From Geodermatophilus sabuli (lineage in GTDB: Bacteria; Actinomycetota; Actinomycetes; Mycobacteriales; Geodermatophilaceae), in the NCBI RefSeq assembly GCF_900215145.1, contig NZ_OBDO01000001.1, forward strand, positions 930,001 through 994,000: DNA of 64,000 bases. The letters are read 5' to 3'. Both the position numbers and the translations under genes were made by a program. This document shows positions 1-8,057 of the stretch, one piece after another. The first letter of the stretch is position 1; the number at the start of each line of letters is the position of its first letter. Under the pieces are notes generated by a model. It was not told where the DNA came from. It worked only from the letters and a program-made list of their open reading frames with translations, and did not search any database.

Positions 1-992
1 AGATCCGCCTGCGGCCGCGGGTGCTGGCCGACGTGTCCGCCGTCGACCCGGCCGTCGAGCTGTTCGGCCGGCGGGTGTCCCTGCCGGTGCTGCTGGCTCC
101 CACCGGCGGCGGCCGGATCGCGCACCGCCGGGCAGAGCTGGCGGTCGCCGCCGCCGCGGCGGCCCAGGACACCGTCTACGTGCAGAGCACCGTCACCGGC
201 TACCCGCTGGAGGAGGTGTCGCGGGCCGGGGGAGGAGGGCTGTGGTACCAGCTGTACCTGCCGTCCACGCGGGAGGAGACCCGGACGGCGCTGGACCGGG
301 TCGCCGCCGCCGGCTACCGCGTGCTGGTCCTCACCGTGGACACGCCCGTCTTCGGCGGCCGCGAGCGCGACCGCCGCAACGGCTTCGGCCTGCCGGTCCG
401 CCCCACCCCGGGCATGCTCCTGCACGGCGCCTCCCGGCCCGCCTGGGCGGTGGAGTTCCTGCGCGGCAACCTGCCCACGCGGCGGGACGGCCGGCTGTCG
501 GCCTGGGCGACGCAGCGCCAGATCCTCGCCTCACCGCGGCCGGTCACCTGGGCCGACCTCGCGTTCGTCCGCGGGCTGTGGGACGGGCCGCTGGTGGTCA
601 AGGGCGTGCTGCGGTCGGAGGAGGTGCCGCGGCTGCTGGACTCCGGCGCCGACGGCGTCGTCGTCTCCAACCACGGCGGGCGGCAGCTGGACGGGGTGCA
701 GGCGACGGTCGAGGCGCTGCCCGCGGTCGTCGACGCCGTCGCCGGCCGGGTCCCCGTCCTCCTCGACGGCGGCGTCCGGCGCGGCACCGATGTGCTCAAG
801 GCCCTCGCCCTCGGGGCCACCGCGGTGCTGGTCGGCCGGCCCTACCTCTACGGGCTGGCCGCGGGTGGGCAGGCCGGTGTGGAGCACGTGCTGGAGCTGC
901 TCCGGGCGGAGCTGCTGCGTGCGATGGCGCTCACCGGCAGCCGGACACCGGGCGACGTCGACCGCGGGCTGCTGCTCCTGCCGGGCGGCTGA
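1..992 (+). CDS. FMN-dependent alpha-hydroxy-acid oxidase/dehydrogenase (5' end outside window)
   Basis: Oxidises an L-2-hydroxy acid (lactate, glycolate or mandelate type) to the 2-oxo acid with FMN. The reading frame is open from base 3 onward, and the first residues read IRLRPRVLADVS, an internal part of the family fold, so the GTG at 21 is not the start and about 40-60 residues are missing. The active-site signature SNHGGRQLDG lies at 666-695, with catalytic His at 672-674 and substrate-binding Arg at 681-683. The phosphate-binding stretch LDGGVRRGTDVLKALALGA follows, and LVGRPYLYGLAAGG closes the FMN site. No transmembrane segment is seen. It reads toward the alcohol dehydrogenase and amidohydrolase genes, so a shared catabolic role is plausible. 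The substrate cannot be told from the sequence. Confidence 0.9.
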   Translation, partial: IRLRPRVLADVSAVDPAVELFGRRVSLPVLLAPTGGGRIAHRRAELAVAAAAAAQDTVYVQSTVTGYPLEEVSRAGGGGLWYQLYLPSTREETRTALDRVAAAGYRVLVLTVDTPVFGGRERDRRNGFGLPVRPTPGMLLHGASRPAWAVEFLRGNLPTRRDGRLSAWATQRQILASPRPVTWADLAFVRGLWDGPLVVKGVLRSEEVPRLLDSGADGVVVSNHGGRQLDGVQATVEALPAVVDAVAGRVPVLLDGGVRRGTDVLKALALGATAVLVGRPYLYGLAAGGQAGVEHVLELLRAELLRAMALTGSRTPGDVDRGLLLLPGG

Positions 993-1057
993 CGAGGTCG
1001 TCCCGACCCGTCCACCGCACGGCGGAAGGGCCGTGGTGACCCCGAGCGCGCCGGACC

Positions 1058-1107
1058 TAGCGTGACCGGCAGCACACGAGTGGAGCGGGGCCCCAGCGCG
1101 GCCCCGC
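1058..1107 (+). promoter_or_regulatory. Possible -10 element and leader hairpin before the zinc alcohol dehydrogenase
   Basis: TAGCGT at 1058-1063 matches the actinobacterial TANNNT -10 pattern, about 105-115 bases before the next gene. An 8-bp perfect GC stem (1085-1092 with 1100-1107, 7-base loop) follows and could end transcription from the upstream gene or lie in the leader. No convincing -35 is seen. Confidence 0.3.
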
Positions 1108-1167
1108 CCGGGTCCGGCGGCCGGACGGCGCGGCGATCCCCGGCTCGGCACGAGGAAAGAGGACGAA

Positions 1168-2271
1168 TTGGGTGACATGGTGCGCGCCGCGGTCCAGGTG
1201 GGCCCGCGCAAGATCGAGATCCAGGAGTTCCCCCGGCCGCAGGTCGGCCCGGACGACGGCCTGCTCCGCCTGGAGGCCAACGGTCTGTGCGGCAGCGACG
1301 TGGAGTTCTACAAGGGCCACGCCCGCCCGGACAGCCCGGCGTTCGTTCCCGGCCACGAGCCGATGGGCATCGTCGAGGAGGTCGGGGAGAACGCCGCCAA
1401 GCGCTGGGGCGTGCAGCCGGGGGACCGGGTCGCCCTCGAGGTGGTCATCCCCTGCCGCAACTGCTTCGACTGCCTGACCGGCAACTACCAGGCCTGCCGC
1501 AACCGCGTCGGCGGCCACGGCGTCACCCCGATCGACGTGGCGCCCTCGCTGTGGGGCGGGTTCGCCGAGTACATGTACCTGGCCCCGGGGTCCGTCGTCC
1601 ACAAGATCGACAACACCCTGCCGGTCGAGGTCGCGGCCATGTACAACTCGATGGGGGCCGGCGTCCGGTGGGCGCTGCACTACGGGCAGGTACAGCTCGG
1701 CGACACCGTGCTCGTGCTCGGTTCCGGCCTGCGGGGCATCGCCGCGGTCATCGCCGCCAAGGCCGCCGGTGCCGGCACGGTCGTCGTCACCGGGCTGGAG
1801 GCCGACGCGCACAAGCTGGACCTGGCCCGCGAGTTCGGCGCCGACCACGCCCTGGTCGTCGACGGCGACGCCGCCGAGGACGTCGTCGAGCGGGTGCAGG
1901 ACCTGACCGGCGGCCGCGGCGTCGACGTCAGCCTCGAGCTCACCCCGATGGCCGCGGGCCCCGTCACCGACGCGCTGCTGGCCACCAAGCACGGCGGCCG
2001 GGTCGTACTCGCCGGCATCAAGGGCAACCGGGAGATCCCGCTGCGCACGGACCTGATCATCAACCGGGCGCTGACCGTCCAGGGCGCGTTCGGCGTGGAT
2101 GCCAAGGCCATGGCCGAGGCGATCGCGCTCATCGAGTCCCGCCGCTTCCCGCTGGAGCGGCTGCACACCCACTCCTTCGGCCTGGACGACACCGCGCACG
2201 CCATCGAGGTCCTCGCCGGCGAGGTGCCCGGCGAGTCCGCCGTCCACGTCTCCGTCCACCCGAACCTCTGA
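1168..2271 (+). CDS. Zinc-binding alcohol dehydrogenase, MDR family
   Basis: Medium-chain dehydrogenase that should oxidise an alcohol with NAD(P)+. Catalytic-zinc ligands are in NGLCGSDVE and GHEPMGIVEEVG; the structural-zinc cysteines lie in CRNCFDCLTGNYQAC. The nucleotide-binding turn reads LGSGLRGIAAV, a variant of GxGxxG. The length (367 residues) is normal for the family. The start is uncertain: TTG at 1168 sits 5 bases after a good AGAGGA ribosome site, whereas ATG at 1177 is 14 bases away; the true protein may lack the first three residues. It is followed after 12 bases by an amidohydrolase, probably in one operon. The closest groups by motif are sorbitol/threonine dehydrogenase-like MDRs; the substrate is unknown. 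Confidence 0.85.
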   Translation: MGDMVRAAVQVGPRKIEIQEFPRPQVGPDDGLLRLEANGLCGSDVEFYKGHARPDSPAFVPGHEPMGIVEEVGENAAKRWGVQPGDRVALEVVIPCRNCFDCLTGNYQACRNRVGGHGVTPIDVAPSLWGGFAEYMYLAPGSVVHKIDNTLPVEVAAMYNSMGAGVRWALHYGQVQLGDTVLVLGSGLRGIAAVIAAKAAGAGTVVVTGLEADAHKLDLAREFGADHALVVDGDAAEDVVERVQDLTGGRGVDVSLELTPMAAGPVTDALLATKHGGRVVLAGIKGNREIPLRTDLIINRALTVQGAFGVDAKAMAEAIALIESRRFPLERLHTHSFGLDDTAHAIEVLAGEVPGESAVHVSVHPNL

Positions 2272-2283
2272 CCGGAGGACCGC

Positions 2284-3288
2284 ATGCTCATCGACACCCA
2301 CGCCCACCTGCTGCCGTACGACTACCCGGCCGATGCCCCCGAGTGCTTCCCCCGCATGGAGCCGGTGGACGGCGAGACCGCGCGCACGCTGCTGTTCGGC
2401 CAGATGCAGTTCAAGGCCAAGGACGTCTTCTTCGACGCCGAGCGCCGCATCGAGGCCATGGACGCCAACGGCGTCGACGTCGAGGTGCTCAGCCCGATGC
2501 CGCCACTGCTGCGCTACGACCTGCCGCTGGACGACGCGTTCTCCCTGGCCCGCCACGTCAACGAGTTCAGCGCCACGCTGGTGCAGGCCGACCCGACCCG
2601 GCTGATCGCCCTCGGCATGGTGCCGATGCAGGACCCGGACGCCGCGACCGCCGAGCTCCCCGCCATCAAGGAGCAGGGCCTCAAGGGCGTCGAGATCGCC
2701 TCGAACGTCCTGGGCTCCTCGATCGGCCACGAGAAGTTCCTGCCGTTCTTCGCCGAGGTGGAACGACTCGGCCTGTCGGTCTTCGTGCACGCCATGCCCT
2801 CGCCGACCGAGCGGCTGCCGATGTCGGCCATGGGCACCTACGTCGTGGGCGTCGAGGGCGCCTTCGCGGCCGCCTCGATGGTCGCCGGCGGAACCGCGGC
2901 CAAGTGCCCCGACCTGCGGATCTCCTTCAGCCACGCGGCCGGCGGCTACCCGCTGATGATCCCGCGCCACCAGTACTTCTGGGGCGGCTCGTGGAACGAG
3001 GAGCCGAAGAACCCCGAACGCGCCGTCATGCCCGACGACGGCCCCTCGCCGCTGGAGTACGCGCGGCGCTTCTACTACGACTCGCTGGTCTTCGACCGCC
3101 GGGCGCTGACCTACCTCATCGACCTGCTCGGCTCCGACCGGCTGCTGGTCGGCTCGGACTTCCCGGCCATGCCGCGGGAGGAGCCGGCCGGCCGGACGCT
3201 GAAGTCGATGGGCCTGGCCGACGACGTCCTCGAGGACATCCTCTGGAACAACGCCTGGCGCTGGCTGGGCATGGCGCCCACGCGCTGA
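2284..3288 (+). CDS. Amidohydrolase-2 family metal-dependent hydrolase/decarboxylase (ACMSD-like)
   Basis: A TIM-barrel metal enzyme of the family that includes aminocarboxymuconate-semialdehyde decarboxylase and related hydrolases. The N-terminus IDTHAHLLPYD carries the first metal-binding HxH; FVHAMPSPTERLP, FSHAAGGYP and the late VGSDFPAMPREEP supply the remaining His/Asp positions of the fold. The size (334 residues) is usual. The ATG at 2284 follows a GGAGGA ribosome site and lies 12 bases after the alcohol dehydrogenase stop, so the two are likely co-transcribed. It converges on the iclR-type gene with a strong hairpin between them. In these families the reaction ranges from decarboxylation of ring-cleavage products to hydrolysis; which applies here is not visible. 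Confidence 0.82.
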   Translation: MLIDTHAHLLPYDYPADAPECFPRMEPVDGETARTLLFGQMQFKAKDVFFDAERRIEAMDANGVDVEVLSPMPPLLRYDLPLDDAFSLARHVNEFSATLVQADPTRLIALGMVPMQDPDAATAELPAIKEQGLKGVEIASNVLGSSIGHEKFLPFFAEVERLGLSVFVHAMPSPTERLPMSAMGTYVVGVEGAFAAASMVAGGTAAKCPDLRISFSHAAGGYPLMIPRHQYFWGGSWNEEPKNPERAVMPDDGPSPLEYARRFYYDSLVFDRRALTYLIDLLGSDRLLVGSDFPAMPREEPAGRTLKSMGLADDVLEDILWNNAWRWLGMAPTR

Positions 3289-3293
3289 GTCCC

Positions 3294-3331
3294 GGGGGCG
3301 CCGGGACGCCGTCCGGAGTCCCGGCGCCCCC
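3294..3331. terminator. Bidirectional terminator-like hairpin between convergent genes
   Basis: A perfect 14-bp GC-rich stem (3294-3307 with 3318-3331) and 10-base loop sit in the 49-base gap between the amidohydrolase (+) and the IclR gene (-). There is no T-run, as is common in high-GC actinobacteria. Confidence 0.7.
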
Positions 3332-3337
3332 GCGTGG

Positions 3338-4183
3338 TCACGGCCGGCGGCGGACCGCCGGCTGGGCCGACGGGGCGCCCAGCGCGCGGGAGATGCCGCG
3401 GGCGGTGGCGTTGAGCACCGGCACCAGAGCCTGGGCCTGCGTCGCGCCTGCGGCCACCGTCACGCCGAGGGAGGCCACCACCTCGTCACCGGCACCCCGG
3501 ACGGGGACCGCGACGGCGAGGGCGGGCGCGTCGGCGGTCAGGTGGTTCTCCGCGGCGGCCACGCCGGTGCGGCGCACCTCGGCGAGGGTCCGGCGCAGCG
3601 CCGCCGGGTCGGTGATGGTGTACGGCGTGAAGGCCTTCAGCGGACCGCTGAGGACCTCCTCCTGCACCTGGGGGTCGGCGAAGGCCAGCAGCACCTGGCC
3701 GGTCCCGGTCGCGTGCAGCGGCCAGCGCCCGCCGATCCGGCTCATCAACCGCACGGCGCCCCGGGCGCGCAGCGCCTCGACGTAGACGACGTCGGACCCG
3801 TCCCGCACCCCGAGGACGACGTTGGCCCGCGTGGCCTGGTGCAGGTCGTCGACGTAGGGGACGGCGACCTCGCGCAGCTGCAACCCCTGGGGCGCCAGCG
3901 CACCCAGCTCGAGCAACCGCAGGCCGATGCCGTAGCGGCCGTCGGCGCCGCGCTCGAGGGCCCCCCACGCCCTGAGCTCGCCGACCAGGCGGTGCGTCGT
4001 GGTGAGCGACAGCCCCGAGCGGCGGCTGATCTCGCTGAGGGTGAGTGAGGCGTGGGCCGGACCGAACGCGTCCAGCACCGCCAGCACCCGGCTGGCGGCC
4101 GTCGCCGAGCCGCCGGCGTGCCCGGCCAGCCGGGTCGCTCCCGAGCGGTCGCTGCCCGGAGCCGGGCGGAGCTGTCTGGTCAT
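3338..4183 (-). CDS. IclR-family transcriptional regulator (module A)
   Basis: Regulator with an N-terminal winged helix (about residues 22-85; LTLSEISRRSGLSLTTTHR is the recognition region) and a C-terminal IclR effector domain with the hallmark LHATGTGQVLLAF. The family binds a small molecule in the C-terminal domain and controls an adjacent catabolic operon. It is divergent from the dpp-like transporter/UGSC operon starting at 4533, the likely target. The start chosen is ATG 4183 (MTRQLRPAPGSD); upstream in-frame codons would add an unconserved arginine/proline-rich tail. A close paralogue at 21022-21885 has the same relation to the second UGSC module, which supports a shared regulatory logic. 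Family assignment is secure; the effector is unknown. Confidence 0.9.
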   Translation of the reverse strand: MTRQLRPAPGSDRSGATRLAGHAGGSATAASRVLAVLDAFGPAHASLTLSEISRRSGLSLTTTHRLVGELRAWGALERGADGRYGIGLRLLELGALAPQGLQLREVAVPYVDDLHQATRANVVLGVRDGSDVVYVEALRARGAVRLMSRIGGRWPLHATGTGQVLLAFADPQVQEEVLSGPLKAFTPYTITDPAALRRTLAEVRRTGVAAAENHLTADAPALAVAVPVRGAGDEVVASLGVTVAAGATQAQALVPVLNATARGISRALGAPSAQPAVRRRP

Positions 4184-4532
4184 GGGCTCAAGCTTCGCTT
4201 CCGGGCGTCCCCTGTCACGCACCGGCCCCCCGTGCCCCACTGTGTTCACGGTCACCGCCGAGGAGCAGACGCCGGGCGCTCCGGCCCCGGGCTGCACGGC
4301 GGCCCGGGGCCGGTCCAGCGGACCGGTCGGTCCGCCCTCCGGCCCCCGAAGTTGTCTTCCGCGGGGTGAAAGCGGCGGGGCCCGCAGGCAGGTCGCTCGC
4401 GGAATCTGGTCCAGCCCCCAGTGACCCCCATCACTGGCTGTGCCCATGTCCCTGACGGCACGAGCGAAGTCCTCTTCCGTCAGCCCACACCGTTCCGCCC
4501 GACGTCACCCAGGCCCCAAGGGGAGCACCTAC
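4184..4532. promoter_or_regulatory. Divergent regulatory region of module A, with candidate operator
   Basis: This 349-base gap between the IclR gene (-) and the transporter operon (+) has no convincing gene. It holds a perfect inverted repeat CCAGTGA-N6-TCACTGG at 4418-4437, about 100 bases before the lipoprotein start, and a weaker pair TGACGG/CCGTCA at 4453-4458 and 4477-4482. The heptamer CACTGTG at 4238-4244 lies 55 bases from the IclR start; the same heptamer lies 59 bases from the paralogous IclR start at 21885. A ribosome site AAGGGGAG at 4518-4525 serves the ATG at 4533. That any of these bind IclR is inference. Confidence 0.45.
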
Positions 4533-6146
4533 ATGAAGCAACGGACGATCCTGTCCCTCCTCACCGCCGCTGCGCTGGCGTTGTCAGCCTGCGGCGGTGG
4601 TGGTGACAGCGGAGGGTCCGCCTCCGGCGGCACCGGGGGACCGGTGGGCGAGCCACAGCAGGGCGGCGAGCTGACCGTCCTGGAGGACGCCGCGTTCGCG
4701 GGCAGCTGGCCGGCCGGCCTCGACCCCGCCACGAACACCACCGGTGGTTCCAACATCGCCATGAACCAGGCGATCTTCGGTGGCCTGTTCCTGCTGCGTG
4801 CCGACGACGACGGCTCCAACGCCCGCGTCGAGGGCCACCAGGCCGAGAGCTACGAGATGTCCGAGGACGGGACGAGCTTCACGATCAAGCTCCGCGACGG
4901 CATCGAGTTCAGCGACGGCACGCCGCTGGACGCCGAGGCGGTCCGGGCCAACTGGGAGCGGGCGCTGGCGAACGCGTGCACCTGCAAGCCGAACTGGCCG
5001 CTGGCCGAGAACGGCATCCAGGTCGTCGACCCGCTCACCATCTCGCTCACCTTCACCCGGCCGTTCCCGGCCATCCTGGCGTCGTTCCCGACGAGCAACG
5101 TCAACTGGATCGCCTCCCCGACGGCGCTGCAGCAGATGGGCGAGGACGCCTTCAAGATCAAGCCCGTCGGCGCCGGCCCCTTCACGGTGGTCGACAACCA
5201 GCTGAGCTCGGTCCTGGAGCTGGAGAAGAACCCGAACTACTTCAAGGAGGGCCTGCCCTACCTGGACGAGCTCACCTTCCAGTCGATCGGTGGCGACCAG
5301 CCGGCCTACCAGGCGCTGCAGGCCGGCCAGGCCCAGGCCTACGAGGGCCTCAACACCACCCCGCTGCTCGAGCAGGCCCAGGCGAACGGCCAGATGCAGG
5401 TGACCATCCAGCCGGCCACCTCGCCCTACGTCGTCCAGCTCAACACCGAGATCGCCCCGTTCAACGACCCGCGGGCGCGTGAGGCGATCTACCGGGCGAC
5501 GGACTTCGACGCCATCAACGAGGGCATCTTCGGCGGCAACTACGAGGTCAGCCAGGGCTTCACCGCCCCGGGCGGCAAGTTCTACCACGCCGAGGTCGAG
5601 GGCTACCCCGAGTACGACCTGGACCGCGCCAAGGAGCTCGTCCAGGAGCTGGGCGGCCTCACGGTCAACCTCGGCACGATCAGCAACTACGTCGCGACGC
5701 AGATCAACACCGCGCTGCAGACGCAGTGGCAGGAGGCCGGCATCGACGTGACCATCGAGGACTCGCAGCTGTCCGGCGTGATCCAGAAGTTCACCGGTGG
5801 TCAGTGGCAGGCGATGCTGCAGACCGCGGGTGCCTGGGACCCTGCCGCCGGTGTCGGCGTCGGCTTCCGGTTCAACTCCGGCGTCCCGTACAGCGGCGTC
5901 AACGACCCGGCGCTGGACCAGCTGCTGGCCGACGCCTCCTCGACGGTGGACGAGGCCCAGCGGGACGACCTGTACCAGCAGGCCGCCGAGCTGATCGCGC
6001 AGAACTTCTACGCGCCGTTCGGTCTGGCCTTCGCGCCGGCCAACCTCGCGGCCGCCGGCGTCCACGGCCCGGGTCTCACCACCAAGATCCCGCCGCTGCT
6101 GGTCAACACCGGCGTCATCTGGGACGAGGTCTGGCGGGAGCAGTGA
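4533..6146 (+). CDS. Family-5 ABC transporter substrate-binding lipoprotein (dpp/opp type)
   Basis: Extracellular solute receptor for an oligopeptide/opine/nickel-type importer. The N-terminus MKQRTILSLLTAAALALSAC is a lipoprotein signal with lipobox LSAC (acylated Cys20) followed by a Gly/Ser-rich linker. The body has family-5 features: YEMSEDGTSFTIKLRDGIEFSDGTPLDAE, and PVGAGPFTVVDNQ about residue 210. The length (537) is normal. ATG 4533 is chosen because it follows AAGGGGAG and starts the signal peptide; an upstream in-frame ATG at 4440 would bury it. It is the first gene of an operon with two permeases and two ATPases, all overlapping by 4-14 bases. The ligand is unknown; by context it feeds the UGSC module downstream. 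Confidence 0.92.
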   Translation: MKQRTILSLLTAAALALSACGGGGDSGGSASGGTGGPVGEPQQGGELTVLEDAAFAGSWPAGLDPATNTTGGSNIAMNQAIFGGLFLLRADDDGSNARVEGHQAESYEMSEDGTSFTIKLRDGIEFSDGTPLDAEAVRANWERALANACTCKPNWPLAENGIQVVDPLTISLTFTRPFPAILASFPTSNVNWIASPTALQQMGEDAFKIKPVGAGPFTVVDNQLSSVLELEKNPNYFKEGLPYLDELTFQSIGGDQPAYQALQAGQAQAYEGLNTTPLLEQAQANGQMQVTIQPATSPYVVQLNTEIAPFNDPRAREAIYRATDFDAINEGIFGGNYEVSQGFTAPGGKFYHAEVEGYPEYDLDRAKELVQELGGLTVNLGTISNYVATQINTALQTQWQEAGIDVTIEDSQLSGVIQKFTGGQWQAMLQTAGAWDPAAGVGVGFRFNSGVPYSGVNDPALDQLLADASSTVDEAQRDDLYQQAAELIAQNFYAPFGLAFAPANLAAAGVHGPGLTTKIPPLLVNTGVIWDEVWREQ

Positions 6147-7177
6147 CAGCCACGGCCACCCCGCGGGTCCCGGTCAGCCGGGACCCGCGGGTCTCCCCCC
6201 TCTCCCGGCTGACCGCCTCGCCGGTGCTGCGGCTGGTCGTCAAGCGTCTGCTGATGGCCATCCCGATCATGCTGGGCGTCACGGTGCTGACGTTCTGGGT
6301 GCTGAGCCTCATCCCCGGCAACGCCGCCCAGCAGCTGCTGGGCCCGGAGGCCACGCCCGAGGACATCGCGCTGCTCGAGCAGCAGCTCGGACTGGACAAG
6401 CCGGGAGTCGTCCGCTACTTCGACTGGCTGCAGGGCGCCGTCACCGGTGACCTCGGGAACTCCCTGGTGAGCCGGCAGCCGGTGAGCGAGATCCTCTCGG
6501 CCCGCCTGCCGGTCACCGCCGAGCTGGTGTTCCTCGCCTTCGTCGTCTCCCTCGTGCTGGCCGTGCCGGTGGCCCTGCTCGCCGCCCACAAGCCGGGCGG
6601 GGTGATGGACCGGATCAGCATGATGATCAGCACCCTCGGGTTGTCGGTCGCCAACTACGTGCTGGCGCTGCTGCTGGTCCTGGTGTTCGCCGTCTCGCTG
6701 GGCTGGCTCCCGGCGATCGGCTACACCCCGCTGGAGGACGGCCTCTGGGCCAACCTCCGGGGGATGATCCTGCCGTCGGCGGCGATCGGCTTCCCGCTGT
6801 TCTGCTATTACACCCGGTTCCTGCGCGGGGACCTGGTCGACCAGATGCAGCAGGAGGAGTACGTCACCACCGCCCGCGCCAAGGGCGTCGGCTCCTGGGC
6901 GGTGCTGATCAAGCACGCGTTCCGGAACTCGTCGTTCGGCCTGATCACGATCGTCGGCCTGAACCTGGGCGCGCTGATCGGCGGCACGGTGATCATCGAG
7001 CAGATCTTCGCCCTGCCCGGCATCGGCCAGATGCTGCTGCAGGCCATCAACACCCGTGACTTCGTGGTGGTGCAGGCGGCGGTCGTCATCTTCGCCCTGG
7101 TCGCCGTCGTCGCGAACCTGGTCGTCGACCTCCTGTACGCCGTCCTAGACCCGAGGATCCGTTATGGCAGTCGTTGA
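6143..7177 (+). CDS. ABC transporter permease, DppB-like
   Basis: Inner-membrane subunit of the family-5 importer. After a short cytoplasmic N-terminus it has the DppB opening VLRLVVKRLLMAIPIMLGVTV, five further hydrophobic segments, and the EAA-type loop YVTTARAKGVGSWAVLIKHAF near residue 240, which docks on the ATPases. GTG 6143 overlaps the preceding stop (GTGA) and has GGCGGGAG 3-10 bases upstream, so it is taken as start over longer frames. 344 residues is slightly above the usual size because of the N-terminal tail. It forms the translocation pore with the next gene. Confidence 0.92.
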   Translation: MTATATPRVPVSRDPRVSPLSRLTASPVLRLVVKRLLMAIPIMLGVTVLTFWVLSLIPGNAAQQLLGPEATPEDIALLEQQLGLDKPGVVRYFDWLQGAVTGDLGNSLVSRQPVSEILSARLPVTAELVFLAFVVSLVLAVPVALLAAHKPGGVMDRISMMISTLGLSVANYVLALLLVLVFAVSLGWLPAIGYTPLEDGLWANLRGMILPSAAIGFPLFCYYTRFLRGDLVDQMQQEEYVTTARAKGVGSWAVLIKHAFRNSSFGLITIVGLNLGALIGGTVIIEQIFALPGIGQMLLQAINTRDFVVVQAAVVIFALVAVVANLVVDLLYAVLDPRIRYGSR

Positions 7178-8057
7178 GCCTGCCCCGTCGTTCTCCCTGA
7201 GCCCGGAGGTCGACGAGGCCGAGGCCCGGGCCGGTGGACGCGGCCGACGCTGGCGCAGCCAGCTCGGCACGTGGATCCCCGCCGGCATGATCGCGTTCGT
7301 CCTCGTCGCCTGCTTCCTGGGCCCGACCCTGCTGTCGCTGCCCAGCCCGGTCGGCGGGAGCGTGCTGGAGAGCAACCAGCCGGCGTTCTCGCCGGGGCAC
7401 GTCCTGGGCACCGACCCGAACGGCAACGACATCCTGTCGCGGCTGCTCCACGGCGGTCAGTCCTCGCTGTGGATCGCCCTCGCGGTGAACCTGCTCGGCC
7501 TGGTGGTCGGCGGCACGCTGGGCGCGCTGTCCGGCTACGTCGGCGGCTGGGTCGACACGGCGATCATGCGCGTCCTCGACGTGCTGATCGCGTTCCCGTC
7601 GCTGGTGCTCACCCTCGCAGTGGCGCAGGCGCTGGGCCCGAGCATGACGAACACGATCTTCGCCCTGGCGTTCTTCAGCATCCCGGCGTTCGCCCGCCTG
7701 GCCCGCTCCGCGGTGCTGCGACTGCGCGAGATGCCGTTCATGGCGGCCGCCCAGCTGGCCGGGACGTCACCGTCGCGGATGCTGTTCAAGCACCTGGCGC
7801 CCAACATCGCCCCACAGCTGATCACCTTCGGGATGCTCGGGATGGGCATCGTGATCATCATCGAGGGCGCGCTGAGCTTCCTCGGTCTCGGCATCCCCGA
7901 CCCGGCTCCCAGCTGGGGGAACATGGTCGCCACGGGCCAACTGAGCCTGTCGGCGACGCCGATGCTGGTGGTCTGGCCCAGCCTGGCCCTGCTGGTCACC
8001 GTCCTCGCCTTCAACCTGCTCGGCGAGAACCTGCGTGCACGTTGGAGTGGTCGATGA
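7164..8057 (+). CDS. ABC transporter permease, DppC-like
   Basis: Second pore subunit of the importer. It shows the DppC hallmark HVLGTDPNGNDILSRLLHG near residue 85, six predicted membrane spans, and the EAA loop MAAAQLAGTSPSRMLFKHLA near residue 195. The ATG at 7164 lies inside the dppB-like gene (14-base overlap), so translation is probably coupled. The first 30 residues are a charged cytoplasmic tail. The length (297) is normal. Confidence 0.92.
   Translation: MAVVEPAPSFSLSPEVDEAEARAGGRGRRWRSQLGTWIPAGMIAFVLVACFLGPTLLSLPSPVGGSVLESNQPAFSPGHVLGTDPNGNDILSRLLHGGQSSLWIALAVNLLGLVVGGTLGALSGYVGGWVDTAIMRVLDVLIAFPSLVLTLAVAQALGPSMTNTIFALAFFSIPAFARLARSAVLRLREMPFMAAAQLAGTSPSRMLFKHLAPNIAPQLITFGMLGMGIVIIIEGALSFLGLGIPDPAPSWGNMVATGQLSLSATPMLVVWPSLALLVTVLAFNLLGENLRARWSGR

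Noticed and set aside
242-1039. Second coding frame over the hydroxy-acid oxidase gene
   Set aside because: Arg/Ala/Pro-rich shadow frame on the same strand; no motif and inconsistent with the conserved frame.
1057-2970. A 637-residue minus-strand frame across the alcohol dehydrogenase and amidohydrolase
   Set aside because: Antisense shadow of two recognised genes; no known motifs and biased composition.
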